DNA from: Paraspadella gotoi
Lineage: Eukaryota > Chaetognatha
Direction: 5' to 3'
Length of the DNA: 64,000 nucleotides
NCBI GenBank assembly: GCA_051294375.1
Contig: CM119271.1
Span: 8,051,788-8,115,787 of the forward strand
Under the pieces are notes generated by a model. It did no database searches. It was given only the letters and a program-made list of their open reading frames with translations, and was not told the DNA's origin. Shown piece by piece: positions 20,571 through 32,300 of the stretch (within the stretch, counting starts at the first letter, position 1; each line of letters starts with the position of its first letter). The position numbers were made by a program, and so were the translations under genes.

Positions 20571-22346
20571 AAACAAGCGTGAGAACCGAAGTGATAAGAG
20601 GAGAGAGAACAGAGACAAAAAGTTTTATCGAAGTGCCTTTTTGCTCTTCTGTTTACGTCGGGAAGAGGTGGGGCGTGTCGCCTTAAACCTTCGAGTATTC
20701 CTCGTCGTGGCGAAATCGGTTAGATCGTCGCGATTCGTAAAGAGGTTCAAGGGTTCGAGCCGCTCGCTTGAAAAAGGAGCTGGTTTTAAAGTGAACACTG
20801 ATATCCTTATTATTAGAATTTCTAATACTAAGACATCTTTAATGCTAACAAATTTGTAAATTTCAAAGTTGCTACGTTTTAGGTAATAACTGGAATCGTG
20901 CAATACGATNNNNNNNNNNNNNNNNNNNNNNNNNNNNNNNNNNNNNNNNNNNNNNNNNNNNNNNNNNNNNNNNNNNNNNNNNNNNNNNNNNNNNNNNNNN
21001 NNNNNNNNNNNNNNNNNNNNNNNNNNNNNNNNNNNNNNNNNNNNNNNNNNNNNNNNNNNNNNNNNNNNNNNNNNNNNNNNNNNNNNNNNNNNAACAACAA
21101 AGTAAACAGAGTAGAACAACAACAAAGAAGAGGATCGCTTAAGTTCTCATGTAATTCGGTTGGAAGAAAGACACTCGATATACGATAACGTTTACCCCTC
21201 CCCCTCCCGTCTTCAGCCTCCCCTTTCCATAAAAACGAATATAACAAAAACAACAACGGAATTTTGAAGAGAGAGAAGAAAATTGGGAACCGTTTCGACG
21301 AACGGACCGACTCTCGTAATTTACTCCAGGGAAATCGAGGAAAACGACCATCTGCAAGGAAATGGATTGCAGGCACCAACGCGAGACTCGGTCGCGGACT
21401 CGCGAAAAAACGGAAAAAGAAATGTTCACGATTTTGGCAGACGTTTGTTGAAAGTGAACACGGTAATTAACAGTCACAGTTTTTTTTTAGTTTAATATAA
21501 ATCGTTGTTGCAAATAAATTCAAACTTATTTCTACTAATCCAAACACAACGAAAAGAAAGGAAATTCGCTATGCCTAGTTTAATATATACTTTTTTGCGA
21601 TTTTCATTTTCATTTTCATTTTCATCTTCATTTTCATTTTCATTTGCTGATTTTAAAATACTTGTAAACCTGGCCTTCCTTCGCTGAATCATTCCAGGTT
21701 AATTTCTTGTGCGAAGTTCGCGAGAACAAAACAAGGGAGAAATCAAACGCTGGTATAGTCGTCGTCGTCGTCGTCGTTATCGTTGTCGTCGTCGTTATTG
21801 TTGTCGTCGTTGGTAAAAAGGTCATGTCGTGAATTTTTCTCTTTTCGCCTGATTTATTCATTTCTTTACAACGTCATCAATATTCTTTTAAAATTAGATA
21901 ATACTAATATACTTTAACTCACATATTCAATTTACTCTAGTCATTTTTAATAAAACTTTGACATCTAAAATCGAACTGGTTTTTTTCGCTTTCAATTCCA
22001 CAACAAATCTTCGGCGAATTTTTTAAAAATTTTAATTCTTTCCGATATATTTGAGACGAGAAAGTTTTCTTTTTTTCATTTTTCTTATTTTCTCTTAACT
22101 TTTTCCTTTTCCTTTTTCTCCTTTCATCAGTCCCCCACCTCCTGTTAAACCACCTCTCTTTGTCCTCTCTTTGTCTTCTCTTTGTCCTCTTTTTTTCTTC
22201 TCTCTTCCCCTATCTCTTCTCTCTTTGAACCCGATACATTTCCTTTGCCTTGTTATTCTTCTCCCTCTTCTCTCTCATTTATCATCCCAATTACTCTGCA
22301 TTCCTTCGGGCGTTTTTTCTTTTCTTTTCTAAAACAGGAGAGAGAT
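20571..22346. other. Mixed intergenic sequence
   Basis: Holds a 183-N gap (20910-21092), a TTTTCA hexamer array at 21600-21653, a GTC trinucleotide tract at about 21758-21815, and a pyrimidine-rich run at 22070-22340. Open frames of 60-117 codons are unrecognised. No gene can be supported. Confidence 0.6.
20910..21092. other. Assembly gap, 183 N
   Basis: Gap flanked on the right by AACAACAAAG repeats. Confidence 0.99.
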
Positions 22347-22350
22347 CTGA

Positions 22351-22535
22351 TGCACGGCACGCGCTGCCTCAGCGGGGGCTGCGCTTCGCCGGCAGCGGCC
22401 GCGACGTCGGCTTCAGCGCGGCCCTCTTGCCTTCCGCAGGATTCTTTTGGTTGCTCGGCGTCGCGACGTAAATTTATCGTCAGCGCCGAGAACATGCTAA
22501 GAAGCGCCGTTCATAGCGAGGTCGGCGCCATCTAG
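22351..22535 (+). CDS. GC-rich possible exon at the outer edge of the left arm
   Basis: Open frame from the ATG at 22351 to the stop at 22535, Ala/Ser/Cys-rich (begins MHGTRCLSGGCASPAAAAT). It sits in a CpG-rich patch that contrasts with its AT-rich surroundings. The mirror copy at 40007-40235 keeps similar words (CLSGG in another frame) but is frameshifted, so at least one copy is non-coding or mis-sequenced. No family is recognised. Confidence 0.15.
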
Positions 22536-22684
22536 GGGGAGGAAGGTAGAATATTACAATAAATTACGATATGAGAAATGATGAATATCAGACGATGTCT
22601 TCACAGATGGTAAAATAACGTGGCTTTAAAGCGGGGAAATATTATTTATTCGATTTGTCTAATTATCCATTGAATTAACGAATT

Positions 22685-22820
22685 GGTAAAAATTTTACTT
22701 TCGCGTACCGGGGTTTTGGCGTCTTTTGAAAAATATTTAAATATATTTATAAAACTTTTTAAAATTTTAGCGATTATTCTTAACCTAAACCCCTAACGTC
22801 GGCGAAGTACATTAATTTTT
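22685..22820 (+). mobile_element. MITE-like element with terminal inverted repeats, copy 1
   Basis: The left end reads TTTACTTTCGCGTACCGGGG and the reverse complement of the right end reads GTACTTCGCCGACGTTAGGG, giving ~30-bp imperfect terminal inverted repeats around an A/T-rich centre of about 70 bp. It has no coding capacity. It fits a non-autonomous TIR transposon; no clear target-site duplication is visible. Confidence 0.5.
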
Positions 22821-23952
22821 ATTTTATTTTTTTTTACTTATTAAATTAAACTTAAAAAAGAGATTACAAAATTGGTTTAGTTTGATTGATTTAGTCTCGC
22901 AATTAATGTTTAAGGTGAGTAATGAAGAGTTTCTATTGATCTCAGACAATTTTATTTATACATTTTCGTTAATCTAGATTTTGCTAACGGATTAGCAAAG
23001 CTTACCTCATAAATGAATAATGGGAAAGGGCGATAAAAAGTATCAAAATATAAGAGTCGATAACTCAAAGGATGTACAAAACGTTGATATACGCAGAATT
23101 AAAAAAATTACAACTTTAAAAAAACAGAGTACCCGTTCTAAGCACCAATAATACGCCTGGAAAAGCTCGGCCATGACGAACCAGAAACAGATTATAAGAA
23201 AGTCGTCTCAATCCAAATTCGAGGCAGCAGCGACCAGGATATCTTGAACCAGAGCGGGACAAAGAAAAATAAAGTTGATGAAAGGTATTACGTCCTGGTG
23301 AAAGATTCAACGATGGCCGGTTTCGGGGGGTCTGGTGATTTTCCGCTCTCTCGTTGGTTGAATTTAGAGGTAGTGATCAGACGGACTCTGCTACTGTAAG
23401 CAACGTAAAAGAGAATACTGTACACATGAAAGTAAACTTGAATTTAGTTAAAATTACAACTGAGCAGAGCAATGTTGTCCTAAATCGCAATTGGATATTG
23501 CTCAATGATAAAAAACTTAGAAAAAATCCCAAAATTATTTTTTTTAAAATTTTTAAAATTCTACCTGAGAAAACTAGCCTTTTAGGACTTGTACTTTGTA
23601 TGATTGAGTTTGATACAATTCTTTATCACTCGTATTTTATTATAACAACTTTATAATTTAATTTCTCATTTCCATTTTTTTCCCTGTGCTTTAAAAACTA
23701 AGAAGCTTGTTCGATCCCCTGTGAATATACCCGCGTAATCCTTGTTGCAAAAAAATAAATTAAAACGGTTTGTGCTTTTGTTCAATGAAAAGAAAGAAAG
23801 TTTGAGATTCTCAAAAGTTTTTCTTTATTTCGAAATTTAGAATGAGTTCATTGATACTCAATTCAAGGAATTTGGGTTTTGAACGAAAGTTCGAAATAAT
23901 TTCATTTATCAGAGATTAAAACGTGAGAAGAGAGAGATAGAGTTGAGAAGAT

Positions 23953-23991
<39 letters not shown>

Positions 23992-24928
23992 AGAGAGAGA
24001 AGAGAGAAGATTAGAGAGATAGAGAGAGATGAGAAGCAGAGACGACTCTATAGTTTACACCTACGTAGAGAGTAGACAGGAGGAGAGCTCCAGAAAGATA
24101 GAAATAGGAGAAGTCTCAATTCACAGCCTGCCTCTCCCCTTCTCACCTCCAGTGTCTCACTGTAATATCACACATCCTCCCCTCAGATTTTTCTAAAAAT
24201 AAAAAAAGTTACACTGAAGCGCAAAAACATTGGTTGTGCGAACGTAATCCAGTAAAGTTTTAATCTGTCTTGTTTTCATAAGCCTCTCTCGTTTCTCTCG
24301 TCTCTCTCTCTCTCTTCTCTCTCTCGTTCTCTCTCTTCTCTCTCTCTCTTCTCCTCTCCGTTGTTTTCACCATTTTTCATTCTTATTTTTTCCCTTTTCC
24401 TTTCCTATTTTTTTTAATTCATTTCAATCTTTAATTCGAACTTTGTCAGAATTTTTTTTTTATTTCGACGAAAACAAGCGTCGCCTAGCGACGGTTTTGT
24501 TTACATTCTTTGTTGCGTTCGTGGATAGATTGAGGCTCGGCACGGGAAAATTAACATTATTTCAAGAAGATCGCAAAAAATTTTTTTTCTTTATTACACA
24601 TTCATAGGAAACGTTACACAATATAAATTAGAATCGAGAGGGAATTTCGAATGAAAATGATATAACTTTGAATTTTGAAATTGCCGCCGTTCTAGACTCA
24701 TAGATAAGCGTGCAAAATTGTTAACTTATTAATGTTTTGTTCATATTTATAGACAAAAATCCTCATGAATATAGTTTCCGAGTTATTGATAAAAAATATT
24801 CTTCAATTGCTAGTGCCAAGAATTAGGGAAAAAATAAAAAACATTTTGAAAATTAATAGAAAGAAAAAGAAATACAAAAGTTCCGCGTTGTTAAAATTTG
24901 AAAAAGGTTCAAAATAAATAACGGATAA

Positions 24929-25144
24929 ATGAATAATCGTCCCGCATTCTCTTACTTCTCCCCTGGTTTAATCAAATTTTCGCGTTCGGAAGCTTTTGTT
25001 CGTCAGTTATCTTCCGGGGACCGCAGCGCCGTTCTTTCGCCATTAGCGTTTACAAGGATGGCTCGTCGCACGAAATTGCGATTCGGAGGAAAACAAAGTG
25101 GCGTCGTCAAAGTATTGTTTTATGTCGATGGCGGTAGGCAGTGA
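24929..25144 (+). CDS. Unrecognised 71-codon ORF in the left arm
   Basis: The sequence has normal residue variety, including SGDRSAVLSPLAFTRMARRT and ending FYVDGGRQ. The same DNA in the right arm (37190-37450, minus) keeps the DRSAV and VNKMK/FTRMA region but is frameshifted by small indels. Either a decayed coding region or sequencing error; no family is recognised. A possible splice donor (CAGTGAG) lies at the stop. Confidence 0.15.
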   Translation: MNNRPAFSYFSPGLIKFSRSEAFVRQLSSGDRSAVLSPLAFTRMARRTKLRFGGKQSGVVKVLFYVDGGRQ

Positions 25145-26489
25145 GAGTGAAGACCAGGTCTGAGACCGAGAGGTGAAGGGAGTTTTTTTTTGGTGGGGGG
25201 TGGATTTTTTTTTGGGGGGAGAAGGAAAGACCTGGTGACTGATGGGGTGAGAAGATGAATGTGGGGAGAGCGTTGATGGATGAAGCGGACGAAGGTAGTG
25301 ATTGAGTTAGTGATGAGGAATGATTGGAGAAGTTGATAGAAGAAAGTGTGTGATTGATCGACAAGCGATGAGGAAGTGATAATGAATAATGAAGGGAAAT
25401 GTAGCTGTTACAAGTTGAGATTGAAAGATAGGTGTCTGTTTAAATAAGCGTTGGAAAACAAAAGGACGAGTTGAATTGCTTCAGAACGACTTTGAAGAAA
25501 AGCGAAAGCGCATTTAAATTTTTTAAGAGTATGTTGAAAGAAAAGAAGGGGAATTGAAAAAAGAATGAGAGTTGGAAGAAAAGAGAGAGAAATTGAAAGA
25601 AGAATGAGAGCCTTGAAGAAAATATAGGAGAGAGGACACTGAAATGAAGAAAGAGAGCGTTGAAGAAAAAGAGAGAACATTGAAGAAAAAAATCGATGGA
25701 AAGATAAAGAAAAGAGTGATATTGGGGCGTGGTAGAATGGCGCTTAATGTTTTAACCGTTCTTTACTCACACTTTATGGGCGCGCCATTTATTTTTTTTT
25801 TCACAAATGACGACAACGACGACGACGACACGACGACGAACGACGACAACGACGGGAGCAGTAATCAGTCCCGCAAACTCCTCTTGCCATCACAACAGTA
25901 ACTTTCACACACACACAACAATCAGGACGCAGATCGTCGAATCAATTTGCATACATTAGATTCCCCGATCTGGAATTCATCCCGCAAAGAAAAAATTCGA
26001 GGAATATCATCGTCGAAATCGTTATTGTGATTCTGAGTTGATTTCGATTTTCGCGGGAAAAGTTTGAATTTCGATTCGATTGAATTTGTATCAATTTGAA
26101 ATTGTCTGATTCGTCTTTGTTATTCCTAAGACCTTCATTCACTCTACAAGATAACAACGTCGACGGCACTCTGGATCGCTTTTCAAATTCATTAATCTTT
26201 CAACTCCTAGTTTATTAACGTCCAGAGAATCTGGCTTCCTTATGCAAGCGAGTGGTCTCTAATTTTTTACCCGTTTCAATTCGACTTATAAAGGGAGCAG
26301 TCTCGTAGATTTTTAATAATATAATCATGAGTCAATTCCGATACCTTCGCAAAAATAATTTCAAAATTACCTGTGAATTTTACCTGAATCAACTGCTCGT
26401 GAAAACTTTCGGTCGAGTTCAGCGAACGAAGTGACGAAATGCCAGAGAAGGAAATTCTCGGTTCATCGAATTTCGGACGGTTTCGCTCG

Positions 26490-27035
26490 GGGTTCACTAC
26501 TCTCTCTCTCTCTCTCATCTTCTTCTTCTCTCTCTCTTCTCTCTCTCTTCTCTTCTCTTCTCCTCTTCTCTCTCACTCTCTCTCTCTCTCACCGAATCCC
26601 GGTCTTACCTTTCGTCGATCCGCCACGCGCCGGTATCCGCTGTCATTTTTCATTTCTCCTTCAATTCACTTCCTTTCGCTTTCACTCATTCCTTTTTCTT
26701 TTCACTTATCACATCTCTCTCAGCTTCTCTTTTCTTCTCTTTCAATTTTTGCTTTCTTTTTTCAGAACTTTTTCTTTTTTTTTTTCTCTTCTCTCTTTCC
26801 TCCTGCCAATTCTCAACACAGTCTCTTCATTTTTTCCTTTTTTTCCCCGGTTTCATATTTTTTTTTTATCAATTTTTTTTCCCTCTGCCCTGGTTATCTT
26901 TTTTTTTTTATTATCTTGTTCCCCTTCCTGGTCAACTCATCTATTGAATTCCCAAAATTTTATTCTGATAAACAAACAACACAGTTTGACTCCATCCCTT
27001 TTTTCTCTTTTCGTTAACAGTGTCCTAGTATTCTG

Positions 27036-27103
<68 letters not shown>

Positions 27104-27180
27104 TTCTTTCCTATTTTCCTTTTTTTCCCTCTCTCTCTCTCAACCTCTCACCCCTCTCCCCGTCTCTCTCCCTTTCTCCC
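26490..27180 (+). repeat. CT arrays and pyrimidine-rich block in the left arm
   Basis: CT arrays at about 26500-26590 and 27040-27150 with a T/C-rich stretch between. The 271- and 192-codon open frames are Phe/Leu/Ser polymer. The mirrored GA array in the right arm (35159-35281) is much longer and cleaner. Confidence 0.9.
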
Positions 27181-27717
27181 TTCCCTGCACTCGAACATCG
27201 TGTCGATAACGAGCCGCGAGAGCGTCCTTTGCGTTTTCTTTGTTAGAAAAAAAGAAATATACACACGCATAACGATCGTAGATGGTAAAACTACAGAGTA
27301 ATGCCTCTTTTTGCTGCCATACTCCAGGGAGCAGCTTCTTTTTTTTCACTTTTTTTCGTCACGCACGTGTAAACATCTTGCTTTTTACAAGCATAAACCA
27401 GGCTGTACGGTTGACGTAACGTCGACTACAGAAAGTATAAAAAGTTTATATCGGTTCGATGAAGCTTTCCCATTTTGTTTTTTTTTTTTTAATAACCATC
27501 GTTAATATAATACCGTCCCAATGTCAAAAACATAATTTTTTCCTTTCTTCTTCTCGTCCTTCCGACTCTAGCAGCCCTCAACAACCCAGATGGCTCCACA
27601 CCCCCAATTCACCACATCTCTTCTGAACCCCGCTTCGTGATGGATGACGTCGACGCGAACTTTCGAGTCAAGTCAATATATAACCCGAGAAATCGACTTC
27701 CGGTGGCGAGGGGTCGA

Positions 27718-27830
27718 GTCGCTGTCGTCGTCGTCGTCGACGTCTTTCTTGTCGTCGCTGTCGCCGGTCGTCATGGTCGTCGTCGTCATCGTCGTCTGTT
27801 TTTTGTCGTGTGTCGTGTTTGGTCTGTCGT
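27718..27830 (+). repeat. GTC/GTT trinucleotide array in the left arm
   Basis: Mirrors the GAC array at about 34370-34505. Poly-Val/Ser frames on one strand and poly-Asp/Thr on the other reflect the repeat. The flanking peptide MDDVDANFRVK is open in both arms, but the rest diverges. Confidence 0.9.
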
Positions 27831-29546
27831 TGTATCGTCCATCGTCATGTCTCAGGTCGTTGATATTTTTTGTCGTTGTATCTTTTTCCTGCGTGGTCTG
27901 TCATGTCTTTCGTTAAACAAGTCGTCGTCTCTAAGTGTGACATAAAATCAACTTATTTTCTAACTTTTTTCGCTGTTGGTCCGCCATCTTCTCGGTGAAC
28001 GTGTTCTTGGAATCTACGCACGCCTCTCTTGATGCTCATCAAAACCAGGGTTAGTTTGTCTCCTTTTTCAACCTGGAGCTTTTCGAAGTCTTCGTCAGGT
28101 TCTACTAGCGATCAGCTTGAACATCTTGTCAAAAAAATGGATTTTAAAAAGAGATATTAATATACAAGAACGAGAACAAAACTTCGGATGTCGAAAATCA
28201 TCGATTTGAATGAAGGTTCGTTAACTTGTTGCATGATTTTCATTCGTCGCCTTTTGTCAATATCTATTTTTTTGTCACCTCTGTCAGCATCAACAGTTCA
28301 TTTAACAAAAATAAATTGTTTTAATTCTGTTTATTCTTTATCAATATCCGATTTCTTCAGTTTCCCCTCCCCTTGACATTAATCCACTCTCTCTCTTTTC
28401 TCATTTCTCTCTCTCTCTTCATCTCTCTCTCTCTCTCTCTTTCTCTCTTCTCTCTCTCTTCTCTTTCTTCTCCAAATAGTTAATTCTCCGCCTCGCCTCT
28501 CCTCCTCCTCATCTCTTATTCTCCCTCCCCCCCTTCCTCCCAATCTCGTCCTTTCCTTCGACGTAAACCCCGGCGACCGAGATTTCCCTACGATTTCCTT
28601 TATTGTGTCTTCGTCGTCTCACTTGTTATTTGTTTTGATTTTTTTTGCTTCGCCGTAGATGCCATCTATGGAGAATATGGAATATAGAAAATGAGAGAGA
28701 GAAAGCAGAGAGAGAGGAGAGAAGAGAGAGAGAGGATGAGAGAGAGAGAGAGAGAGGAGCAAGAAAGATATGCCAGACAGACAGGCAGAATAGACAGAGA
28801 GAGACCAGACAGAGAAGAAAGGGCAACAGGAAGTCCAATGGCAACGTCATATCTCCGAGATCACGAAGGCGCAATTTATTCATGACGCCCCCACGAAATT
28901 TTCACTTTGTCGCCGGCACTCTGCCTCTACCCTAGAACTCGTGACTCTCTTGTGCATGGCTCGCTTCTTAAATATTCTAAATCCGCTTTTTCATGCGGAG
29001 AAAATTTAGTCTACAGTTTGACTTATTTTTCTTTTCTTTCTTTTCTTTCTTTTCTTTTCTTTTTCTTTTCTTTCCTTTCTTTTCTTTTCTTTCTTTTCTT
29101 TTTTTCTTTTTTTCTTTTTTTTTTTCTTCTTTTCTTTCTTTTATTTTATTTTCTTTTCCTTTCTTTTCTTTTCTTTTCTTTCTTTTCTTTTCTTTTCTGT
29201 TTCTTTTCTTTTCTTTTTTACATACTGACTTACTTGACTGACTTGAACTTGACTTGACACTTGACTTGCTTGACTTTGACTTGACTTGACTTGACTTGAC
29301 TTTTCTTTTTTCTCTTAAAGATTTTCAACTCATCCATTCATCCTAGAAATTATTTTCAAACCCCCCCCACTATTTCATTTCAATTCATTTCAAAACCCTT
29401 TCCTTCCCCCCCAATTAATTTTCTTCTTTTCTTTCTTTCCCAATCATCCCATCCCCATCTTTTCCCCCTCTTCTTCCACCTTCCCCTTTGTCCCCCCCCC
29501 TTTCCCGCCCCCCTTCTTATTCCTCTCTCCTTCATTTTCCTTCGAG

Positions 29547-29571
29547 NNNNNNNNNNNNNNNNNNNNNNNNN
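29547..29571. other. Assembly gap, 25 N
   Basis: Fixed-size gap about 330 bp inside the inner edge of the left arm, so continuity between the two arms is not proven. Confidence 0.99.
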
Positions 29572-29572
29572 T

Positions 29573-29767
29573 GACAAAACGGAATCGATTCCCTTTTTTA
29601 TTGCCTTTCGTCGACGCGGCGTCAGGAGGGCGGCGCCAGCAGCGACAGCCAGCGGCGGCGGCGGCGGGGCGACAGCAGCCTCGGAAAGGGGGCGACCGGA
29701 GGCTGCGGCGGAGGCATCCTCTATGAATAACGACGACAACGACAACAACAACTACGACGAGGAGACG
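29573..29767 (+). CDS. GC-rich possible partial exon
   Basis: 65 codons are open from just after the gap to GAGGAGACG followed by GTAACG, a possible splice donor at 29768. The frame is Arg/Ala/Gly-rich, then acidic and Asn-rich (SSMNNDDNDNNNYDEET), typical of a disordered segment. The opposite strand is also open with a Pro/Ala-rich frame from an ATG, so strand is uncertain and both may be chance in GC-rich repeats. Confidence 0.15.
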
Positions 29768-30035
29768 GTAACGCGAACGAAAAAAATTATTGATACTATT
29801 ACTTTTAATACTTTCTTTTTTTTTATTTTCTATTGTTCTTTTATTTTATTACAGACTAAATTAAAATAAAGTAGATATTATTTTAATTACTCGGTTATCG
29901 CGATGAAGGAAAATTATTTGCTTAGTAATAATTAATATTCCTTCTCGTTTAAACGAACTTCCGATAAATGTAGTTTTTCTATCTTTATTTTATCAAACGC
30001 CTCAATACATTATAGTTTATACGAACCTTGTTGTA

Positions 30036-30600
30036 TTAAATCTCTATTTCGTTTTACTCAGATGCGATAAAGACCGGAGATATTCGAGATTGCAGAATGC
30101 AATGAAATAAGCGCTTTGGTACAATTTAATCAAAAGTGAGAAATCAATGTTTTTCTTGATCATGCTAATTTGACAAAAGCTAACATATCATAGCCGAAAA
30201 TATGTCGTCATGCCAACGAAAACGTCGTTGTTGGAAACCATAATAAGTATTATTTTGTCAAAAATGTACCGAATGCCATATTCAAAGCCCCCACAACAAT
30301 CTCTCGACAGAACTCGTTCACCGACGGCGTTTCGCCAATTCCATCCAACTTTGTTTTATTCATTTCTATTTTGTATTCACCTCAGATGAGATCCAAGACA
30401 GAAGATATTCCAGACGGCAAAAAAATCAATGAAATAACAAATTAACATTTTTTTTCTACGTGCGGTTTTTTTAGCTGATGCTAATTTGACAAGAAGCGAG
30501 CGTTGAAAAGCTTTAATCAATAATACAATTTAATTGAAACTTACCAAATTAACAATCTTTCGACAGAACTCGTTCACGGACTGCCTCTCACCAATTCCTT
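30036..30600 (+). repeat. Degenerate tandem duplication, ~250-330 bp
   Basis: CTCAGATGCGATAAAGAC...GAGATATTC near 30058 matches CTCAGATGAGATCCAAGAC...GAAGATATTCC near 30382. ATGCTAATTTGACAA near 30163 matches 30479. TCGACAGAACTCGTTCAC near 30305 matches 30561. The landmark order is preserved, so this is an old tandem duplication. No open frame is of interest. Confidence 0.7.
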
Positions 30601-30838
30601 CTCTTCCCCCCCTTTCTCTCCCCCCTTTTATCCCTCGGTCGACATTTCTCCGATCCAACGCGCACCCTAACGACAATAGACGACGCGTATAAATTAATTC
30701 GAACGACCGGAAGTGACGTCGGGGCCACGCCCATTTTCTTCGTAATCGATGCGCGGATGGATTTTTGCGAAAGGGCTCGAAGGGCGAGGATACAATTACG
30801 GATGCAATGAGGTCGACAATTTTGAGTTGAGTTGGTTG

Positions 30839-30961
<123 letters not shown>

Positions 30962-31542
30962 ATCCGAGGCGGTCATCGAACTCATATCTCGACCGAGCGG
31001 TCATGAGTCGCTGAAGAGTTTTTGGTTCGAGTTCGAGAGCTTACAACTTTTTACTCGATGCGGTTTTCGTTCTTATAAATTTAAATATGTTTATAAATTT
31101 ATAAAAAAACAAATTGATCGACCGGCAAATATCGTAATCCGTATTGATCGGTCGTATCAAACAAAACTCGGCAATGTACTAAAATTTAAATTTTTAAAAA
31201 TAATGTTTCATTTTTTATACTCGTGAATATAAATTTGAAAAGCGCAGATCCGCCCGTCTATTTTTACTTTTCAATTTTCATTTTCATATTTTTCTTCTCC
31301 GGCATTTTTTATGGTTTGTTCCAAAACAAAAGTAAACATTCAGTTATGGCACCAGATGGAACGACATCTTACGGGTAAAGACGGCATCGAAAGAAAAAAA
31401 AAATTTAATTGAATATCAACAAAAGGTAAAGGGAGGATTTTCTTTTATTTGTTTGCGTACTTATCTTCTTTTTTAAATTTTCTCTTTACTTAAATATATC
31501 CTCTCTACTTTTTCCTTGTTTACTTTCTTTTAGTCACTGTAT

Positions 31543-31704
31543 TTCTCTCTCTCTCTCNNNNNNNNNNNNNNNNNNNNNNNNNNNNNNNNNNNNNNNNNNN
31601 NNNNNNNNNNNNNNNNNNNNNNNNNNNNNNNNNNNNNNNNNNNNNNNNNNNNNNNNNNNNNNNNNNNNNNNNNNNNNNNNNNNNNNNNNNNTCTCTCTCT
31701 CTCT

Positions 31705-31780
<76 letters not shown>
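31543..31780 (+). repeat. CT array containing a 134-N gap
   Basis: (CT)n on both sides of N 31558-31691; the missing part is probably more CT. 30960-31540 is AT-rich with no gene. Confidence 0.95.
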
Positions 31781-31782
<2 letters not shown>

Positions 31783-31980
31783 AAATATCACTTAATCAAC
31801 TTTTTCCTCCCTTACTTTTCTTTTTTATCCTCTGTACGTTTCTTTTCTTTACTCTTCTGAACCTCTCTCTCGTCTACTTCACTTTTTTTTCGTCTCGGAT
31901 TAGAGACGGGAGTCAAAGCAACGAGGACGCTCTCCATCTTCCTCGACAAATAGAGAGGGATCACCCTGAGAGGGAGGGAG

Positions 31981-32003
31981 TAGAGAGAGAGAGAGAAGAG
32001 GAG

Positions 32004-32055
<52 letters not shown>

Positions 32056-32189
32056 CTCACCCTCTGCCGATTTATATACCGCCCGCTGTCTAACTGTAAT
32101 TTCTCGTTCATTCGTCTATCGTTGTTTCAAATTGTTTGCGATTTGGAAAGGAATCTCTCTTCTCCCTCTCTCTCTCTTCTTCTCTCTTC

Positions 32190-32233
<44 letters not shown>

Positions 32234-32300
32234 TTTCTCTCTCTCTCTCCTCCTCTCTCTTCTCCTCTCTCTCTCTCCTCGCTCTCTCTCCTTTCTTCTC
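31981..32300. repeat. Facing GA and CT arrays
   Basis: (GA)n at 31981-32054 is followed by (CT)n at 32155-32295, separated by about 100 bp. The two could form an imperfect hairpin. Overlapping open frames are repeat-derived. Confidence 0.9.

Larger units (their letters stand above)
22347..29217 (+). repeat. Left arm of a large inverted duplication
   Basis: This 6.9-kb arm matches, in reverse complement and in the same order, 32994-40235. Anchors (left with right): 22347-22553 with 40007-40235; 24179-24280 with 38100-38200; 24960-25140 with 37230-37400; 26430-26480 with 35870-35930; 27190-27310 with 34950-35060; 27560-27720 with 34510-34690; 28640-28700 with 33530-33580; 28850-29010 with 33190-33350. 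It ends in a TTTTC array. Differences are mainly single-base indels, some substitutions, and microsatellite length. Confidence 0.93.

Noticed and set aside
26431-27246. 271-codon + open frame in the left arm
   Set aside because: Pyrimidine-rich low complexity. The right-arm counterpart is interrupted and of different length.
27637-27945. Val-rich ORF present in both arms (MDDVDANFRVK start)
   Set aside because: Only the first dozen residues are non-repetitive; the rest is the GTC array, and the two arms diverge by array length.
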